Origin: Rathayibacter rathayi
GTDB taxonomy: Bacteria > Actinomycetota > Actinomycetes > Actinomycetales > Microbacteriaceae
Direction: 5' to 3'
NCBI RefSeq assembly: GCF_004011095.1
Contig: NZ_CP028129.1
Coordinates: forward strand, 1,550,001 to 1,614,000
Length of the DNA: 64,000 nt
The notes under the pieces were generated by a model. The model did no database searches and had not been told where the DNA came from. It saw only the letters and a list, made by a program, of their open reading frames with translations. Position numbers and translations under genes: made by a program. This document shows, in pieces, positions 42,476 to 51,608 of this stretch. Within the stretch, counting starts at the first letter, position 1. Each line of letters starts with the position of its first letter.

Positions 42476-42673
42476 TCAAGCGGGACCGTGCATTCTCTGC
42501 CTCGGGCAGAGCGCCGCCAACGCCGTCATGATGATCGCAGATGCTCGATCCGAATCCGCTCCGATGCCTGGCGCGTTCCCCGCCGCGATCAGCGCGGTGA
42601 TCTGCTCGCGGATCTGCTCGAACGGCGCCGCAGCGGCGCCCGCCTTGACGCGGATTGCGAGCACCTTCGTCAT
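42476..42673 (-). pseudogene. Truncated GntR-family regulator
   Basis: ATG 42673 overlaps the ddl stop (ATGA). The first half, MTKVLAIRVKAGAAAAPFEQ then IREQITALIAAG, is the typical start of short actinobacterial GntR regulators. The expected winged helix (LPPGTRLPTVRxLA type) is missing; the frame goes on with unrelated residues to a stop at 42476, 65 residues in all. A deletion removed the DNA-binding core. Confidence 0.65.
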
Positions 42674-43776
42674 CGGGCAGCGACCGGGACGCGGTCCAGC
42701 GCCGTATCGAGCAGCTCGCTGATCAGGTCCGGGTAGTCCACGCCGCTCGCTCCCCACATGCGTGGGAACATCGAAACCGGCGTGAATCCGGGCATCGTGT
42801 TGATCTCGTTGACCACGAAGCCGTCGGCAGTGAGGAAGAAGTCGACCCGGGCCAGGCCCTCGGCCCCGATCGCGTCGAAGGCGCGGACAGCGAGGGAGCG
42901 CATCTCGGCGAGCTCGTCGCCGGTGAGGTCGGCCGGGCAGACGAGCTCGATGCCCGGCGCACCGAGATACTTCGCCGCGAAGTCGTAGAATCCGCGGCCG
43001 GTGACGACCACCTCGCCGGCGACGGAGGCGCGGGCCGGGCCGCCGTGGCGCCCACCAAGCACGCCGATCTCGACCTCGCGGCCGATGATGCCCGACTCGA
43101 TCAGCACCCGCGAGTCATGCGCGAACGCCTCCTCCAGTGCCGCGTCGAGCTGCGCGCGCATGCCGACCCGGCTGACGCCGACGCTCGACCCGGCGCGCGC
43201 CGGCTTCACGAACACCGGCAGACTGAGCTCGTCGAGAGCAGCGGAGGCGTCACCCGGGTCGGCGCGCCACTGCGCCTCGGTCACCAGGTACCAGGGCGCG
43301 ACCGTGAGGCCCGCGGCCCGCAGCACCGTCTTGGTGAAGTGCTTGTCCATCCCGAGCGCCGACGCGAGCACACCCGAGCCGACGTAGGGCAGGCCCACCA
43401 GCTCGAGCATCCCCTGCACAGTGCCGTCCTCGCCCCACGGGCCGTGCAGGATCGGCAGTACCGCGTCGACCTCGCCGAGCGAGCGCGACGACCCGTCAGC
43501 CGCGGTTACGGTCAGCTCGCGCGCGAGCACCGACTCCGGCCAGTGCACCCGGGTTCCGTTGTCCTCGACAACGGGCAGTGCCGCCGCGTCGAGCGCGAAC
43601 TTCTCCGGCCTGTCCTCCTCGAGCACGAAAGCGCCGTCGGAGGTAATCCCGACCGGGATCACCTCGAAGCGGTCACGGTCGATCGCCCGTAGCACCCCGG
43701 CCGCCGTTGCGCAGCTGATCGAGTGCTCGCTGGAACGCCCCCCGAACAGAACGGCCACGCGGAGCTTGCTGGTCAT
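42670..43776 (-). CDS. ddl: D-alanine--D-alanine ligase
   Basis: 368 residues from ATG 43776 (AGAGGAA upstream). Ddl joins two D-alanines for peptidoglycan precursors, using ATP. Motifs: VLFGGRSSEHSISCATA, ILHGPWGEDGTVQGMLELVG, the ATP-grasp segment PVFVKPARAGSSVGVSRV and EINTMPGFTPVSMFPRMW. It is downstream of gpsA, whose coding frame runs 104 bases into it, which is unusual. Confidence 0.94.
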   Translation of the reverse strand: MTSKLRVAVLFGGRSSEHSISCATAAGVLRAIDRDRFEVIPVGITSDGAFVLEEDRPEKFALDAAALPVVEDNGTRVHWPESVLARELTVTAADGSSRSLGEVDAVLPILHGPWGEDGTVQGMLELVGLPYVGSGVLASALGMDKHFTKTVLRAAGLTVAPWYLVTEAQWRADPGDASAALDELSLPVFVKPARAGSSVGVSRVGMRAQLDAALEEAFAHDSRVLIESGIIGREVEIGVLGGRHGGPARASVAGEVVVTGRGFYDFAAKYLGAPGIELVCPADLTGDELAEMRSLAVRAFDAIGAEGLARVDFFLTADGFVVNEINTMPGFTPVSMFPRMWGASGVDYPDLISELLDTALDRVPVAAR

Positions 43777-44788
43777 CGAGGTTCCTCTCACCCTGTGGCT
43801 CGTCCGAATCCGTCGTCAGGTGCGGCGCGATGTCCTTGGGATCGAGCGTACCGGCGAGCACCTGCGACACCTGCTCGACGATGGGCATGTCGACGCCCCG
43901 GGCCCGGGCGAGTTCGAGCACAGGGGCGACGGAGGCGAGACCCTCCGCCGTCTGCTGCATCGACTTCACCACATCGCTGAAGCTGTAGCCCTGGCCGAGC
44001 AGGCGCCCCGCCGTGTTGTTGCGCGAGAGCGACGAACTCGAGGTCGCAATCAGGTCGCCCAGCCCCGCAAGACCCGACATCGTCTCCGGCCGCCCGCCGT
44101 ACGCGACCGCGAAATCGGTCATCTCGGCGAGGCCCCGCGTGATGATCGAGGCCTTCGTGTTCTCGCCGTAGCCGACACCGTCCACGATTCCGATCGCCAC
44201 GGCGATCAGGTTCTTCAGCACGCCGCCGAACTCGGTGCCGATCACGTCGGTGTTGACGTAGGAGCGGAAGTAGCGGTTCGTCGCCGCGAGAGCCACCTCC
44301 TGCGCGGTGACGAGGCTCTCGGAGGCGATGACCGCCGCGGTCGGCTGCTCCTTCGCGATCTCGAGCGCGAGGTTGGGCCCGGAGGCGACGGCGATCCGGT
44401 CGGGCGAGACCGGCAGCATCTGCGCGATCACCTCGCTCATCCGCTGGCCGGTGCCCTTCTCGACGCCCTTCATCAGGCTCACCAGCACCGTGCGCTCGGT
44501 GAGGAACGGGGTGATCGCCTCGAGGTTGCTGCGCAGCGACTGCGACGGGATGGAGAGGTAGACGTGGTCCGCACCCTCCAGCGCCTCGTCGATCCGCGGC
44601 GTGGCCCGAATGGTGCGCGGCAGGTTGATGCCGGGGAGGTAGTCGCTGTTGCGCTTGGCCTCGGTGATCTCGCGGGCGAGTTCGGCGCGGCGGGCCCACA
44701 TCACGACGTCCGACCCGCCATCGGCGAGGATCTTCGCGAACGTCGTGCCCCAGCTGCCGGCGCCGAGGACGGCGACACGACGCGGCAC
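43673..44788 (-). CDS. gpsA: Glycerol-3-phosphate dehydrogenase [NAD(P)+]
   Basis: 371 residues from GTG 44788 (AGGAAGG upstream); a TTG at 44821 in frame is less likely. GpsA makes glycerol-3-phosphate for phospholipids. Motifs: VAVLGAGSWGTTFAKILADG, LVSLMKGVEKGTG, GGVLKNLIAVAIGIVDGVGYG and SGLAGLGDLIATSSSSLSRN. The family normally ends near DPKDIAPHLT; here about 45 more residues rich in Arg, Asp and Gly follow, read in the 5' part of ddl. A lost stop codon is the simplest explanation. Confidence 0.92.
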   Translation of the reverse strand: MPRRVAVLGAGSWGTTFAKILADGGSDVVMWARRAELAREITEAKRNSDYLPGINLPRTIRATPRIDEALEGADHVYLSIPSQSLRSNLEAITPFLTERTVLVSLMKGVEKGTGQRMSEVIAQMLPVSPDRIAVASGPNLALEIAKEQPTAAVIASESLVTAQEVALAATNRYFRSYVNTDVIGTEFGGVLKNLIAVAIGIVDGVGYGENTKASIITRGLAEMTDFAVAYGGRPETMSGLAGLGDLIATSSSSLSRNNTAGRLLGQGYSFSDVVKSMQQTAEGLASVAPVLELARARGVDMPIVEQVSQVLAGTLDPKDIAPHLTTDSDEPQGERNLDDQQAPRGRSVRGAFQRALDQLRNGGRGATGDRP

Positions 44789-44804
44789 GCGGATGGGCGC
44801 CTTC

Positions 44805-45548
44805 CTACTGCTCGGACTCAAAACGACCCGTGCCCTTCTGGTTGTGATCGGACGGGTTCCAGCGCTTCTCGGGCGCCGTCTCGCCGCGCAACTCCTCGAG
44901 CAGCGCGGTGATCGCGGCCATCACGACGGCCGAGGCCTCGTTCAGCGTGGCGGAGTCGAGGCTGCGGCCGCGGAACGAGGACAGGTCGACGGGGTCGCCG
45001 ACGATCACCTCGACGCGCTTGCGTCGGAACAGCGTGATCCGCTTGGAGTAGCGGCCCATCAGCTGCTGGGCGCCCCAGTGCGCGACCGGGACGATCGGGA
45101 GCCCGTACTGCAACGCCATCCGCGCCGCCCCCGTCTTGCCGCGCATGGGCCAGAGCTCCGGGTCCCGGGTGAGCGTGCCCTCCGGATAGACGATGATCGA
45201 GCGGCCCTCGTCCACCAGCGCCTTCGCGGTTTTCAGCGGCTCGCTGCCGCGGACCGAGCCCGAGCGCTCGACCGGGATCTGGCCGGAGCCGCGGAGGATC
45301 GCTCCGAGGACCGGCACCGAGAACAGCGAGGCTTTGGCCAGGAACCGCGGTGCGCGGCCGGAGCGCCACAGTGTCCATCCGGTGATGATCGGATCAATTT
45401 CGCTGTAATGGTTCGGCGCGAACACGAAGCCCCCCGTGCTCGGGATCTTCTCCGCGTTCCGGATCCGCAGGTCGACCGAGGCGGCCATCACGGGGATCAC
45501 CACCACCGCGAGGAACCAGAAAATGGACGGACGGCTTCGCTCAGACAC
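44805..45548 (-). CDS. 1-acyl-sn-glycerol-3-phosphate acyltransferase (PlsC-type)
   Basis: 247 residues from GTG 45548. Membrane-bound acyltransferase of phosphatidic acid synthesis. HX4D motif NHYSEID, glycerol-phosphate-binding region PVERSGSVRG and the YPEGTLTRD block are present. One N-terminal helix (IFWFLAVVVIPVMAASV). It precedes gpsA by 16 bases, linking two steps of phospholipid precursor synthesis. A strong hairpin separates it from murA upstream. Confidence 0.88.
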   Translation of the reverse strand: MSERSRPSIFWFLAVVVIPVMAASVDLRIRNAEKIPSTGGFVFAPNHYSEIDPIITGWTLWRSGRAPRFLAKASLFSVPVLGAILRGSGQIPVERSGSVRGSEPLKTAKALVDEGRSIIVYPEGTLTRDPELWPMRGKTGAARMALQYGLPIVPVAHWGAQQLMGRYSKRITLFRRKRVEVIVGDPVDLSSFRGRSLDSATLNEASAVVMAAITALLEELRGETAPEKRWNPSDHNQKGTGRFESEQ

Positions 45549-45588
45549 CCGCCCATCCTCCCATCCCGGCCCCCACTCCCGGAGCCGG

Positions 45589-45656
45589 CGAGGGAACCTT
45601 GGACCGTCGAGGGAGCCTCATGGAGCAGGCTCCCTCGACGGGTCGGGGTTCCCTCG
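45589..45656 (-). terminator. Nested hairpin between murA and the acyltransferase gene
   Basis: An inner perfect 15-bp stem, CCGTCGAGGGAGCCT (45604-45618) with AGGCTCCCTCGACGG (45627-45641), and an outer perfect 10-bp stem, CGAGGGAACC (45589-45598) with GGTTCCCTCG (45647-45656), enclose each other. The position just after the murA stop suggests a terminator or attenuator without a T-run. Confidence 0.75.
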
Positions 45657-45657
45657 G

Positions 45658-47028
45658 TTAGGCGTTGAGTGAGAAGTCGGCGCCCAGCAGCTCGAGCTTG
45701 GTAAGGAAGTTCTCGTAGCCGCGGCTGATGATGCCGACGTTCGAGACCGTGGAGGTGCCCTCGGCGGAGAGCGCGGCGATCAGGTGCGAGAAGCCGCCAC
45801 GCAGGTCCGGCACGACGATATCGGCGCCGTGCAGCTTTGAGGGGCCAGAGATCACCGCCGAGTGCATGAAGTTGCGCTGACCGAAGCGGCAGGCCTGCCC
45901 GCCCAGGCACTCGCGGTGGATCTGGATGGTCGCGCCCATCTCGACCAGCGCGTCGACGAAGCCGAAGCGTTGCTCGTAGACGGTCTCGTGCACGATCGAG
46001 ACCCCCTTGGCCTTCGTCAGCGCCACGACGAGCGGCTGCTGCCAGTCGGTCATGAAGCCGGGGTGCACGTCGGTCTCGATGATGACCGGCTTGAGCTCGC
46101 CGCCCGGGTGGTAGAAGCGGATGCCGTCCTCAGCGATCTCGAACGCTCCGCCGACCTTGCGGAAGACGTTGAGGAAGGTCGTCATCTCCTGCTGGCGCGC
46201 GCCGCCGACGAAGATGTCACCGTCAGTCGCCAGCGCCGCTGCGGCCCAGGAGGCGGCCTCGTTGCGATCGAAGAGCGCGCGGTGGGAGTAGCCGGTGAGC
46301 CGGTCCACGCCCTCGATGCGGATCACGCGGTCGGTGTCGACCGAGATGATGGCGCCCATCTTCTGCAGGATGTTGATCAGATCCATGATCTCGGGCTCGA
46401 TTGCGGCGCCCGAGAGCTCGGTGATGCCGGAGGCGCGGACCGCGGTGAGGAGGACCTGCTCGGTCGCCCCGACGCTGGGGTAGGGCAGCGAGACCTTGGC
46501 GCCGTGCAGGCCCTCAGGGGCCGACATCCGGATGCCCGAGGGCAGCTTCTCGACGACGGCGCCGAAGTTGCGGAGCACCTCAAGGTGGTAGTCGATCGGG
46601 CGGTCGCCGATGCGGCAGCCGCCGAGGTCGGGAATGAACGCCTCACCCAGGCGGTGCAACAGCGGGCCACAGAAGAGGATAGGGATACGACTGGAGCCGG
46701 CGTGCGCGTCGATGTCGGCGAAGTGCGCGGACTCGACGTTGGAGGGATCGAGGATCAGCTCGCCGACCTCGGCGCCCTGCTTCACCTTGACGCCGTGGAC
46801 CTCGAGCAGGCCCTTCACGACGCGGACATCGCTGATGTCGGGCACGTCCCGGAGGGTGGACGCAGTCTCGCCGAGAAGCGCCGCGACCATCGCCTTGGTG
46901 ACGAAGTTCTTGGCCCCCTTGAGTTCGATGCGTCCCACCAGGGGACGACCGCCGTTAATAGTGAGCCGCTCGGTCGTCATTCCCACTCGGGCTCCCGCAG
47001 CCTTGGCGTCCTGAAGAAGTGTGTTCAC
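45658..47028 (-). CDS. murA: UDP-N-acetylglucosamine 1-carboxyvinyltransferase
   Basis: 456 residues from GTG 47028, one base after the leuD stop; ATG 46980 (MTTERLTINGG) is an alternative start. MurA transfers enolpyruvate to UDP-GlcNAc, the first committed step of peptidoglycan synthesis. The active-site loop holds Cys138 in DLGGCRIGDRPIDYH, the residue targeted by fosfomycin. RIELKGAKNFVTKAMVAALL is the N-terminal signature and VVPDLRGGFSHLIAALSAEG the C-terminal one. Compared with typical MurA, N at GAKN is retained. Confidence 0.93.
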   Translation of the reverse strand: MNTLLQDAKAAGARVGMTTERLTINGGRPLVGRIELKGAKNFVTKAMVAALLGETASTLRDVPDISDVRVVKGLLEVHGVKVKQGAEVGELILDPSNVESAHFADIDAHAGSSRIPILFCGPLLHRLGEAFIPDLGGCRIGDRPIDYHLEVLRNFGAVVEKLPSGIRMSAPEGLHGAKVSLPYPSVGATEQVLLTAVRASGITELSGAAIEPEIMDLINILQKMGAIISVDTDRVIRIEGVDRLTGYSHRALFDRNEAASWAAAALATDGDIFVGGARQQEMTTFLNVFRKVGGAFEIAEDGIRFYHPGGELKPVIIETDVHPGFMTDWQQPLVVALTKAKGVSIVHETVYEQRFGFVDALVEMGATIQIHRECLGGQACRFGQRNFMHSAVISGPSKLHGADIVVPDLRGGFSHLIAALSAEGTSTVSNVGIISRGYENFLTKLELLGADFSLNA

Positions 47029-47029
47029 G

Positions 47030-47632
47030 CTATTTCACCGGCAATGTCTTGGGCCGCCAGCTCTCGCGACGGGTCTCGAATTCGGAAATGAGCGCTTCAT
47101 CGCGCAGGGTCAGGCCGATGTCGTCCAGGCCCTCGATCAGGCGCCATCGAGTGTAGTCGTCGATCTCGAAGTCGAAGGTCTCGCCACCGGCGGCGACCGT
47201 ACGCGCAACCAGATCCACTGTCGGTTCTATTCCCGGGGTGCCCTCGATGATCTCCCACAGCCGCTCGACGTCGGGCTCCGACACCACCGCGGCGAGCAGC
47301 CCCTGCTTGCCGGCGTTGCCGCGGAAGATGTCGCCGAACCGGGGAGAGATCACGACTCGGAAGCCGAAGTCGCGCAGCGCCCAGACCGCGTGCTCGCGGC
47401 TGGAACCGGTGCCGAAGTCCGGGCCAGCGACGAGGATCCCCGCGCCGCGGTAGCGCTCCTGGTTGAGCACGAAGTCCTCCTCCTGCCGCCAGCCGTGGAA
47501 GAGGGCATCCTCGAAGCCGGTCTTCGTGATGCGGCGCAGGTACACGCCGGGGAGGATCTGGTCGGTGTCGACGTTCGCGCGTTTAAGCGGCGCCGCGATC
47601 GCGGTGACGGTCTCGAACTTCTGCACGCTCAC
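47030..47632 (-). CDS. leuD: 3-isopropylmalate dehydratase small subunit
   Basis: 200 residues from GTG 47632, overlapping the leuC stop (GTGA). LeuCD isomerises 2-isopropylmalate to 3-isopropylmalate in leucine synthesis. Motifs: [40 protein letters not shown] and [18 protein letters not shown], the swivel domain of the aconitase family. Length is normal. Confidence 0.95.
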   Translation of the reverse strand: MSVQKFETVTAIAAPLKRANVDTDQILPGVYLRRITKTGFEDALFHGWRQEEDFVLNQERYRGAGILVAGPDFGTGSSREHAVWALRDFGFRVVISPRFGDIFRGNAGKQGLLAAVVSEPDVERLWEIIEGTPGIEPTVDLVARTVAAGGETFDFEIDDYTRWRLIEGLDDIGLTLRDEALISEFETRRESWRPKTLPVK

Positions 47633-49134
47633 ACTCCTGTGCTCTCGCGGACCGGCCCCAGGTCCGACGGACTGGAGAGGGTTCCGCGCACGGCGGTCGC
47701 CGCGGCGACCAGGGGCGAGACGAGGTGCGTCTTGGCGCCCTTGCCCTGGCGGCCCTCGAAGTTGCGGTTGGAGGTGGACGCGACGCGCTCCCCCTGGACG
47801 AGCTGGTCCGTGTTCATCCCGAGGCACATCGAGCAGCCGGCGAAACGCCACTCCGCTCCGAACGCGGTGACGATCCGGTCGAGCCCCTCCGCCTCGGCCT
47901 CCAGGCGCACCCGGGCGGAGCCAGGCACGACCATCACGCGGACGCCGGGAGCCTTGGTGCGGCCCTCGACGATCGCCGCGAACGCGCGCAGGTCCTCAAT
48001 CCGGGAGTTGGTGCAGGAGCCCATGAAGACCACGTCGACCGGGATCTCCTTCATCGGCGTCCCGGGTGCCAGCGCCATGTACTCCAGCGCCCGTACGGCG
48101 CTGGAGCGCTCGTTCGGGTCGTCGATGGCCTCCGGGTCAGGCACCGATTGCGAGAGCGAGACGCCCTGGCCGGGGTTGGTCCCCCAGGTGACGAACGGCT
48201 CCAGCGCATCGGCGTCGATGACGACCTCGGCGTCGAACACGGCGCCCTCGTCGCTCGGGAGCGTGCGCCAGTAGGCGACTGCCGCGTCCCAGTCCTCCCC
48301 AGTGGGAGCGTGCGGGCGGCCCCGCAGATAGGCGAACGTCGTCTCATCCGGAGCGACCATGCCGGCGCGGGCCCCGGCTTCGATCGACATATTGCAGATC
48401 GTCATCCGGCCCTCCATCGAAAGCGCGCGGATCGCGGAGCCGCGATACTCGAGGATGTAGCCCTGGCCCCCACCCGTTCCGATGCGGGCGATGACCGCGA
48501 GGATGATGTCTTTCGCGCTCACCCCCTCCTTCACCGTCCCCTCGACGGTGATCGCCATCGTCTTGAAGGGCTGCAGTGGCAGGGTCTGCGTCGCCATCAC
48601 ATGCTCGACCTCGCTGGTGCCGATGCCGAACGCGATCGCACCGAACGCACCGTGCGTCGAGGTGTGCGAGTCGCCGCAGACGACCGTGACCCCCGGCATC
48701 GTCAGGCCGAGCTGGGGGCCGACGACGTGCACGATGCCCTGCTCGACGTCGCCGAGGGAGTGCAGGCGGACGCCGAACTCGTCGGTGTTGCGGCGCAGCG
48801 CGTCGATCTGGGTGCGGCTGATCGGGTCCTCGATCGGGCGGCCGATCTCGAGGGTCGGCGTGTTGTGGTCCTCGGTGGCGATGGTGAGGTCGGGGCGGCG
48901 CAGCGGGCGACCGGCGGCGCGGAGGCCGTCGAACGGCTGGGGACTGGTCACTTCGTGCAGCAGGTGCAGGTCGATATAGACCAGATCCGGCGCGCCATTC
49001 TCGCCCTTGACGACGACGTGGTCGTCCCAGACTTTCTCGGCGAGGGTGCGGGGCTTGTCCGCGTGGGTGTTCTCGGCGTGGGTGCGGGCCTTGGCTCCGC
49101 TCGACGCGGGCGCACCAGGGGTGCTTTCGATCAT
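47629..49134 (-). CDS. leuC: 3-isopropylmalate dehydratase large subunit
   Basis: 501 residues from ATG 49134 (GGAGAAGGG upstream). It carries the [4Fe-4S] cluster bound by cysteines in FMGSCTNSR and [51 protein letters not shown] and EDHNTPTLE are aconitase-family segments. The N-terminus has about 25 extra Ala/Thr/His-rich residues before the first conserved segment ([12 protein letters not shown]). Upstream to the PP2C gene are about 195 bases with the promoter. Confidence 0.94.
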   Translation of the reverse strand: MIESTPGAPASSGAKARTHAENTHADKPRTLAEKVWDDHVVVKGENGAPDLVYIDLHLLHEVTSPQPFDGLRAAGRPLRRPDLTIATEDHNTPTLEIGRPIEDPISRTQIDALRRNTDEFGVRLHSLGDVEQGIVHVVGPQLGLTMPGVTVVCGDSHTSTHGAFGAIAFGIGTSEVEHVMATQTLPLQPFKTMAITVEGTVKEGVSAKDIILAVIARIGTGGGQGYILEYRGSAIRALSMEGRMTICNMSIEAGARAGMVAPDETTFAYLRGRPHAPTGEDWDAAVAYWRTLPSDEGAVFDAEVVIDADALEPFVTWGTNPGQGVSLSQSVPDPEAIDDPNERSSAVRALEYMALAPGTPMKEIPVDVVFMGSCTNSRIEDLRAFAAIVEGRTKAPGVRVMVVPGSARVRLEAEAEGLDRIVTAFGAEWRFAGCSMCLGMNTDQLVQGERVASTSNRNFEGRQGKGAKTHLVSPLVAAATAVRGTLSSPSDLGPVRESTGV

Positions 49135-49330
49135 GACGGTCCCTTCTCCTCCTGGAGTCACTGCTCCTCCGGGAGTCACTGCGCGGCCGGGCGAGGCACC
49201 GCGACGAGGGAGGCCGTTCAGATCGAGGTCCCGCCGCGGCACAGACGCAGGTGCGGGCCACTCAGCATGCAGAGACACTAGCATCGCACTCCCCCGCTTT
49301 CGGGGCGCCCACGGCGCGGGGTAGCGGGGC

Positions 49331-50101
49331 TCAGGCGCGGGGATCGAGCACCGCGTCAACGACGAGGACCGTCACGTTGTCGCGACCTCCTGCGTCCACG
49401 GCGGCCCGTACGAGCGTCTGCGCGAGGTCGGCGGAGTCACCGGAGTCGCGGCGCGCGAACAAGGCCGCGATCTGCTCGTCCGAGAGTTCCTTCGTGAGCC
49501 CGTCCGAACAGAGCAGGTAGCTGGCGCGGGATACCACCGGAAGTGTCCAGACGTCCGTCTCGACCTCGTCGTCGGCGCCGAGGGCGCGGGTGACGATGTT
49601 GCGGTCCGGATGCGACTCCGCCGACTCACGGGTGAGCAGACCGGCCGAGACGAGTTCCTGTACGGCCGAGTGGTCCACCGTCAATTGCTGGAGCTCTGCG
49701 CCGTCCCAGCGGTAGACCCTCGAGTCGCCGACGTTGAACAACGCCCATCGCGCGGGCCCGGCGGGCTCGGGCAGCACGAGCATCAGCCCGGTCAGCGTCG
49801 TACCGCAGAGCGCACCGCCCACATCCAGCGCCCGCACGGCGGCGTTGGCGCCCTCGACTAGGTCGAACACCGCCTCGACCGAGCCCAGACCCGCCGGCCG
49901 GTTCTCGCGCAACGCCTCGACCGCGGCTGCGCTGGCCAGGTCGCCGCGCGCGTGCCCGCCCATCCCGTCCGCGACCGCCAGGAGCAGCTCGTCCGCGAGC
50001 AGAGCGTCCTCGTTCACTCGGCGGACTGCTCCGACATCGGTGCTGCTGCTGATGGCGAGCCGCAGCGTGCCCTGGGGCAGATCGACCGTGGTCGTCGTCA
50101 T
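49331..50101 (-). CDS. PP2C-family serine/threonine phosphatase
   Basis: 256 residues from ATG 50101. Metal-dependent phosphatase: [13 protein letters not shown] (metal site DGMGG), [29 protein letters not shown] and [12 protein letters not shown]. No membrane or sensor domain follows, so it is a soluble catalytic domain like PstP without its membrane part. Seven bases separate it from the terC gene upstream, so both are one transcript. Confidence 0.9.
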   Translation of the reverse strand: MTTTTVDLPQGTLRLAISSSTDVGAVRRVNEDALLADELLLAVADGMGGHARGDLASAAAVEALRENRPAGLGSVEAVFDLVEGANAAVRALDVGGALCGTTLTGLMLVLPEPAGPARWALFNVGDSRVYRWDGAELQQLTVDHSAVQELVSAGLLTRESAESHPDRNIVTRALGADDEVETDVWTLPVVSRASYLLCSDGLTKELSDEQIAALFARRDSGDSADLAQTLVRAAVDAGGRDNVTVLVVDAVLDPRA

Positions 50102-50108
50102 CGCGGGA

Positions 50109-51149
50109 TCACTTCTCCTCGGCACTGGACCGGGGGACGTCCGAGACGACCTCCGGGTGCCCATCGTGCAGCTCGATGTGGCGGTGCTCGCGACGCATCG
50201 TGGCCAGGCTCGCCAGCGTCGCGACCGTCATGCTCAGCACGATGACCACGAGCGAGGTGATCGTGTCGATGTCCCACACCGGCACGGGCTCGCCGCCGTT
50301 AATGAAGGGCAGATCATTCTCGTGCAGGGCGTGCAGCACGAGTTTCACGCCGATGAAGGCGAGGATGAAGGCGATGCCGTACTTGAGGTACTCGAGCTTG
50401 TCGATCAGCCCACCGAGCAGGAAGTAGAGCTGTCGCAGGCCCATCAACGCGAAGACGTTCGCGGTGAAGACGATGAAGGGGCTCTCGGTGATGCCGAAGA
50501 TCGCCGGGATCGAGTCGAGGGCGAAGAGTAGATCAGTGGAGCCGATCGCCAGGAAGACGATCAGCATCGGCGTGAAGAAGCGCGTGCCGTCGATGGTGGT
50601 GCGGATCTTCGAGCCGTCGAATGAGTCCGAGATCTTGACGCGGCGGCGCAGGAGCCGGATGAGCAGGTTGTCCGTGGCCTCGTTCTCGTCCTCCTTGCCG
50701 AATGCCTGGTTCCAGGCGGTGTAGACCAGGAAAGCGCCGAAGAGGTAGAAGATCCAGCTGAAGCTCTCGATGAGCTGCGCGCCGAGCAGGATGAAGACCC
50801 CGCGGAAGATCAGCGCAATGATGATGCCCACCATCAGCACCTCCTGCTGCAACTTCGCCGGCACCGCGAAACGGCCCATGATGATGACGAAGACGAACAG
50901 GTTGTCCACCGAGAGGCTGTACTCCGTCAGCCAGCCCGCGACGAACTGGCCGGCGAGCTCACCGCCGCCGAGGATCAGCATCAGCAGCGCGAAAACGAGC
51001 GCCAGCGTGACGTAGAAGCCGACCCACAGGCCCGACTCCTTCAGGCTCGGTACGTGCGGGCGCTTATAGACCAGCAGCAGGTCGGCAGCGAGGATCAGGC
51101 TGAGAACGACGAACGAGCCGATCACGAACCAGACGGGCAGATCGAGCAT
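50109..51149 (-). CDS. TerC-family membrane protein
   Basis: 346 residues with about nine helices. TerC proteins act in metal-ion (manganese) homeostasis and metalation of exported proteins. Family signature YSLSVDNLFVFVIIMGRFAV with the conserved acidic residue, then AIGSTDLLFALDSIPAIFGI and TANVFALMGLRQLYFLLGGL. The charged tail (RREHRHIELHDGHPEVVSDV) is cytosolic. It leads the two-gene unit with the PP2C gene. Confidence 0.92.
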   Translation of the reverse strand: MLDLPVWFVIGSFVVLSLILAADLLLVYKRPHVPSLKESGLWVGFYVTLALVFALLMLILGGGELAGQFVAGWLTEYSLSVDNLFVFVIIMGRFAVPAKLQQEVLMVGIIIALIFRGVFILLGAQLIESFSWIFYLFGAFLVYTAWNQAFGKEDENEATDNLLIRLLRRRVKISDSFDGSKIRTTIDGTRFFTPMLIVFLAIGSTDLLFALDSIPAIFGITESPFIVFTANVFALMGLRQLYFLLGGLIDKLEYLKYGIAFILAFIGVKLVLHALHENDLPFINGGEPVPVWDIDTITSLVVIVLSMTVATLASLATMRREHRHIELHDGHPEVVSDVPRSSAEEK

Positions 51150-51362
51150 GAGGGCCTTCCGAGTGGGTGAGTGTCCGGAAGTCTCTCCCCGGGGAGCGGA
51201 CGGCCGTGCCGGTCAGCGTCACCCGTCCCACCCCCGGCGCCGCGCTGGGGCGGTGCGTACTGACGGGAGCGGGATGGTCGGGATACTCCCCTCCGCGGAT
51301 GCGATCCTAGCGCCGATCCGCTCGGCCGCTGTCCCGGACGGGAAGTTGGAGCGAGGAGTTAA

Positions 51363-51401
51363 ACGAGAAGAACCCCCGGTCCAACCGGAGGTTCTTCTCG
51401 T
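51363..51401 (-). terminator. Terminator hairpin after tRNA-Glu
   Basis: ACGAGAAGAAC and, further inside, CCCCGGT pair with ACCGG and GTTCTTCTCGT to give a stem of about 18 bp with one mismatch and a three-base loop (51363-51401). It lies eight bases beyond the 3' CCA end of the minus-strand tRNA. Confidence 0.8.
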
Positions 51402-51408
51402 GTTGCCG

Positions 51409-51484
51409 TGGTGACCCCAGCGGGATTTGAACCCGCGTTACCGCCGTGAGAGGGCGACGTCCTAGGCCGCTAAACGATGGGGCC
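51409..51484 (-). tRNA. tRNA-Glu (anticodon CUC)
   Basis: On the minus strand the gene runs from GGCCCCATCG at 51484 to the encoded CCA at 51409-51411. Acceptor arms GGCCCCA and TGGGGTC pair; the D-arm carries TTTAGCGGCCTAGGAC; the anticodon stem CGCC/GGCGG holds loop CTCTCAC, giving anticodon CUC; the T-loop is GGTTCAAATCC. The 76-base length includes CCA. Confidence 0.96.
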
Positions 51485-51608
51485 GCGTTTTTGCAACTCG
51501 AAGAGTGTTGCACATGGATCTGCGCCGGTGCAAATCGGGTGGCCCTGTCTCCGGGCGACAGCCGCGCAGGGCCTTGCCCGCCGCTTGCCGAAGCGATTGG
51601 CTCAGAGC

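Noticed and set aside
49135..49330. Leucine leader peptide or attenuator before leuC
   Set aside because: A short frame on the minus strand has a few Leu codons, but there is no Leu run and no convincing alternative hairpins.
51150..51260. yybP-ykoY (manganese) riboswitch upstream of the terC gene
   Set aside because: The leader has G-rich segments such as CCCCGGGGAGAG, but I could not place the conserved core and pairing of this riboswitch class; a covariance-model search would decide.
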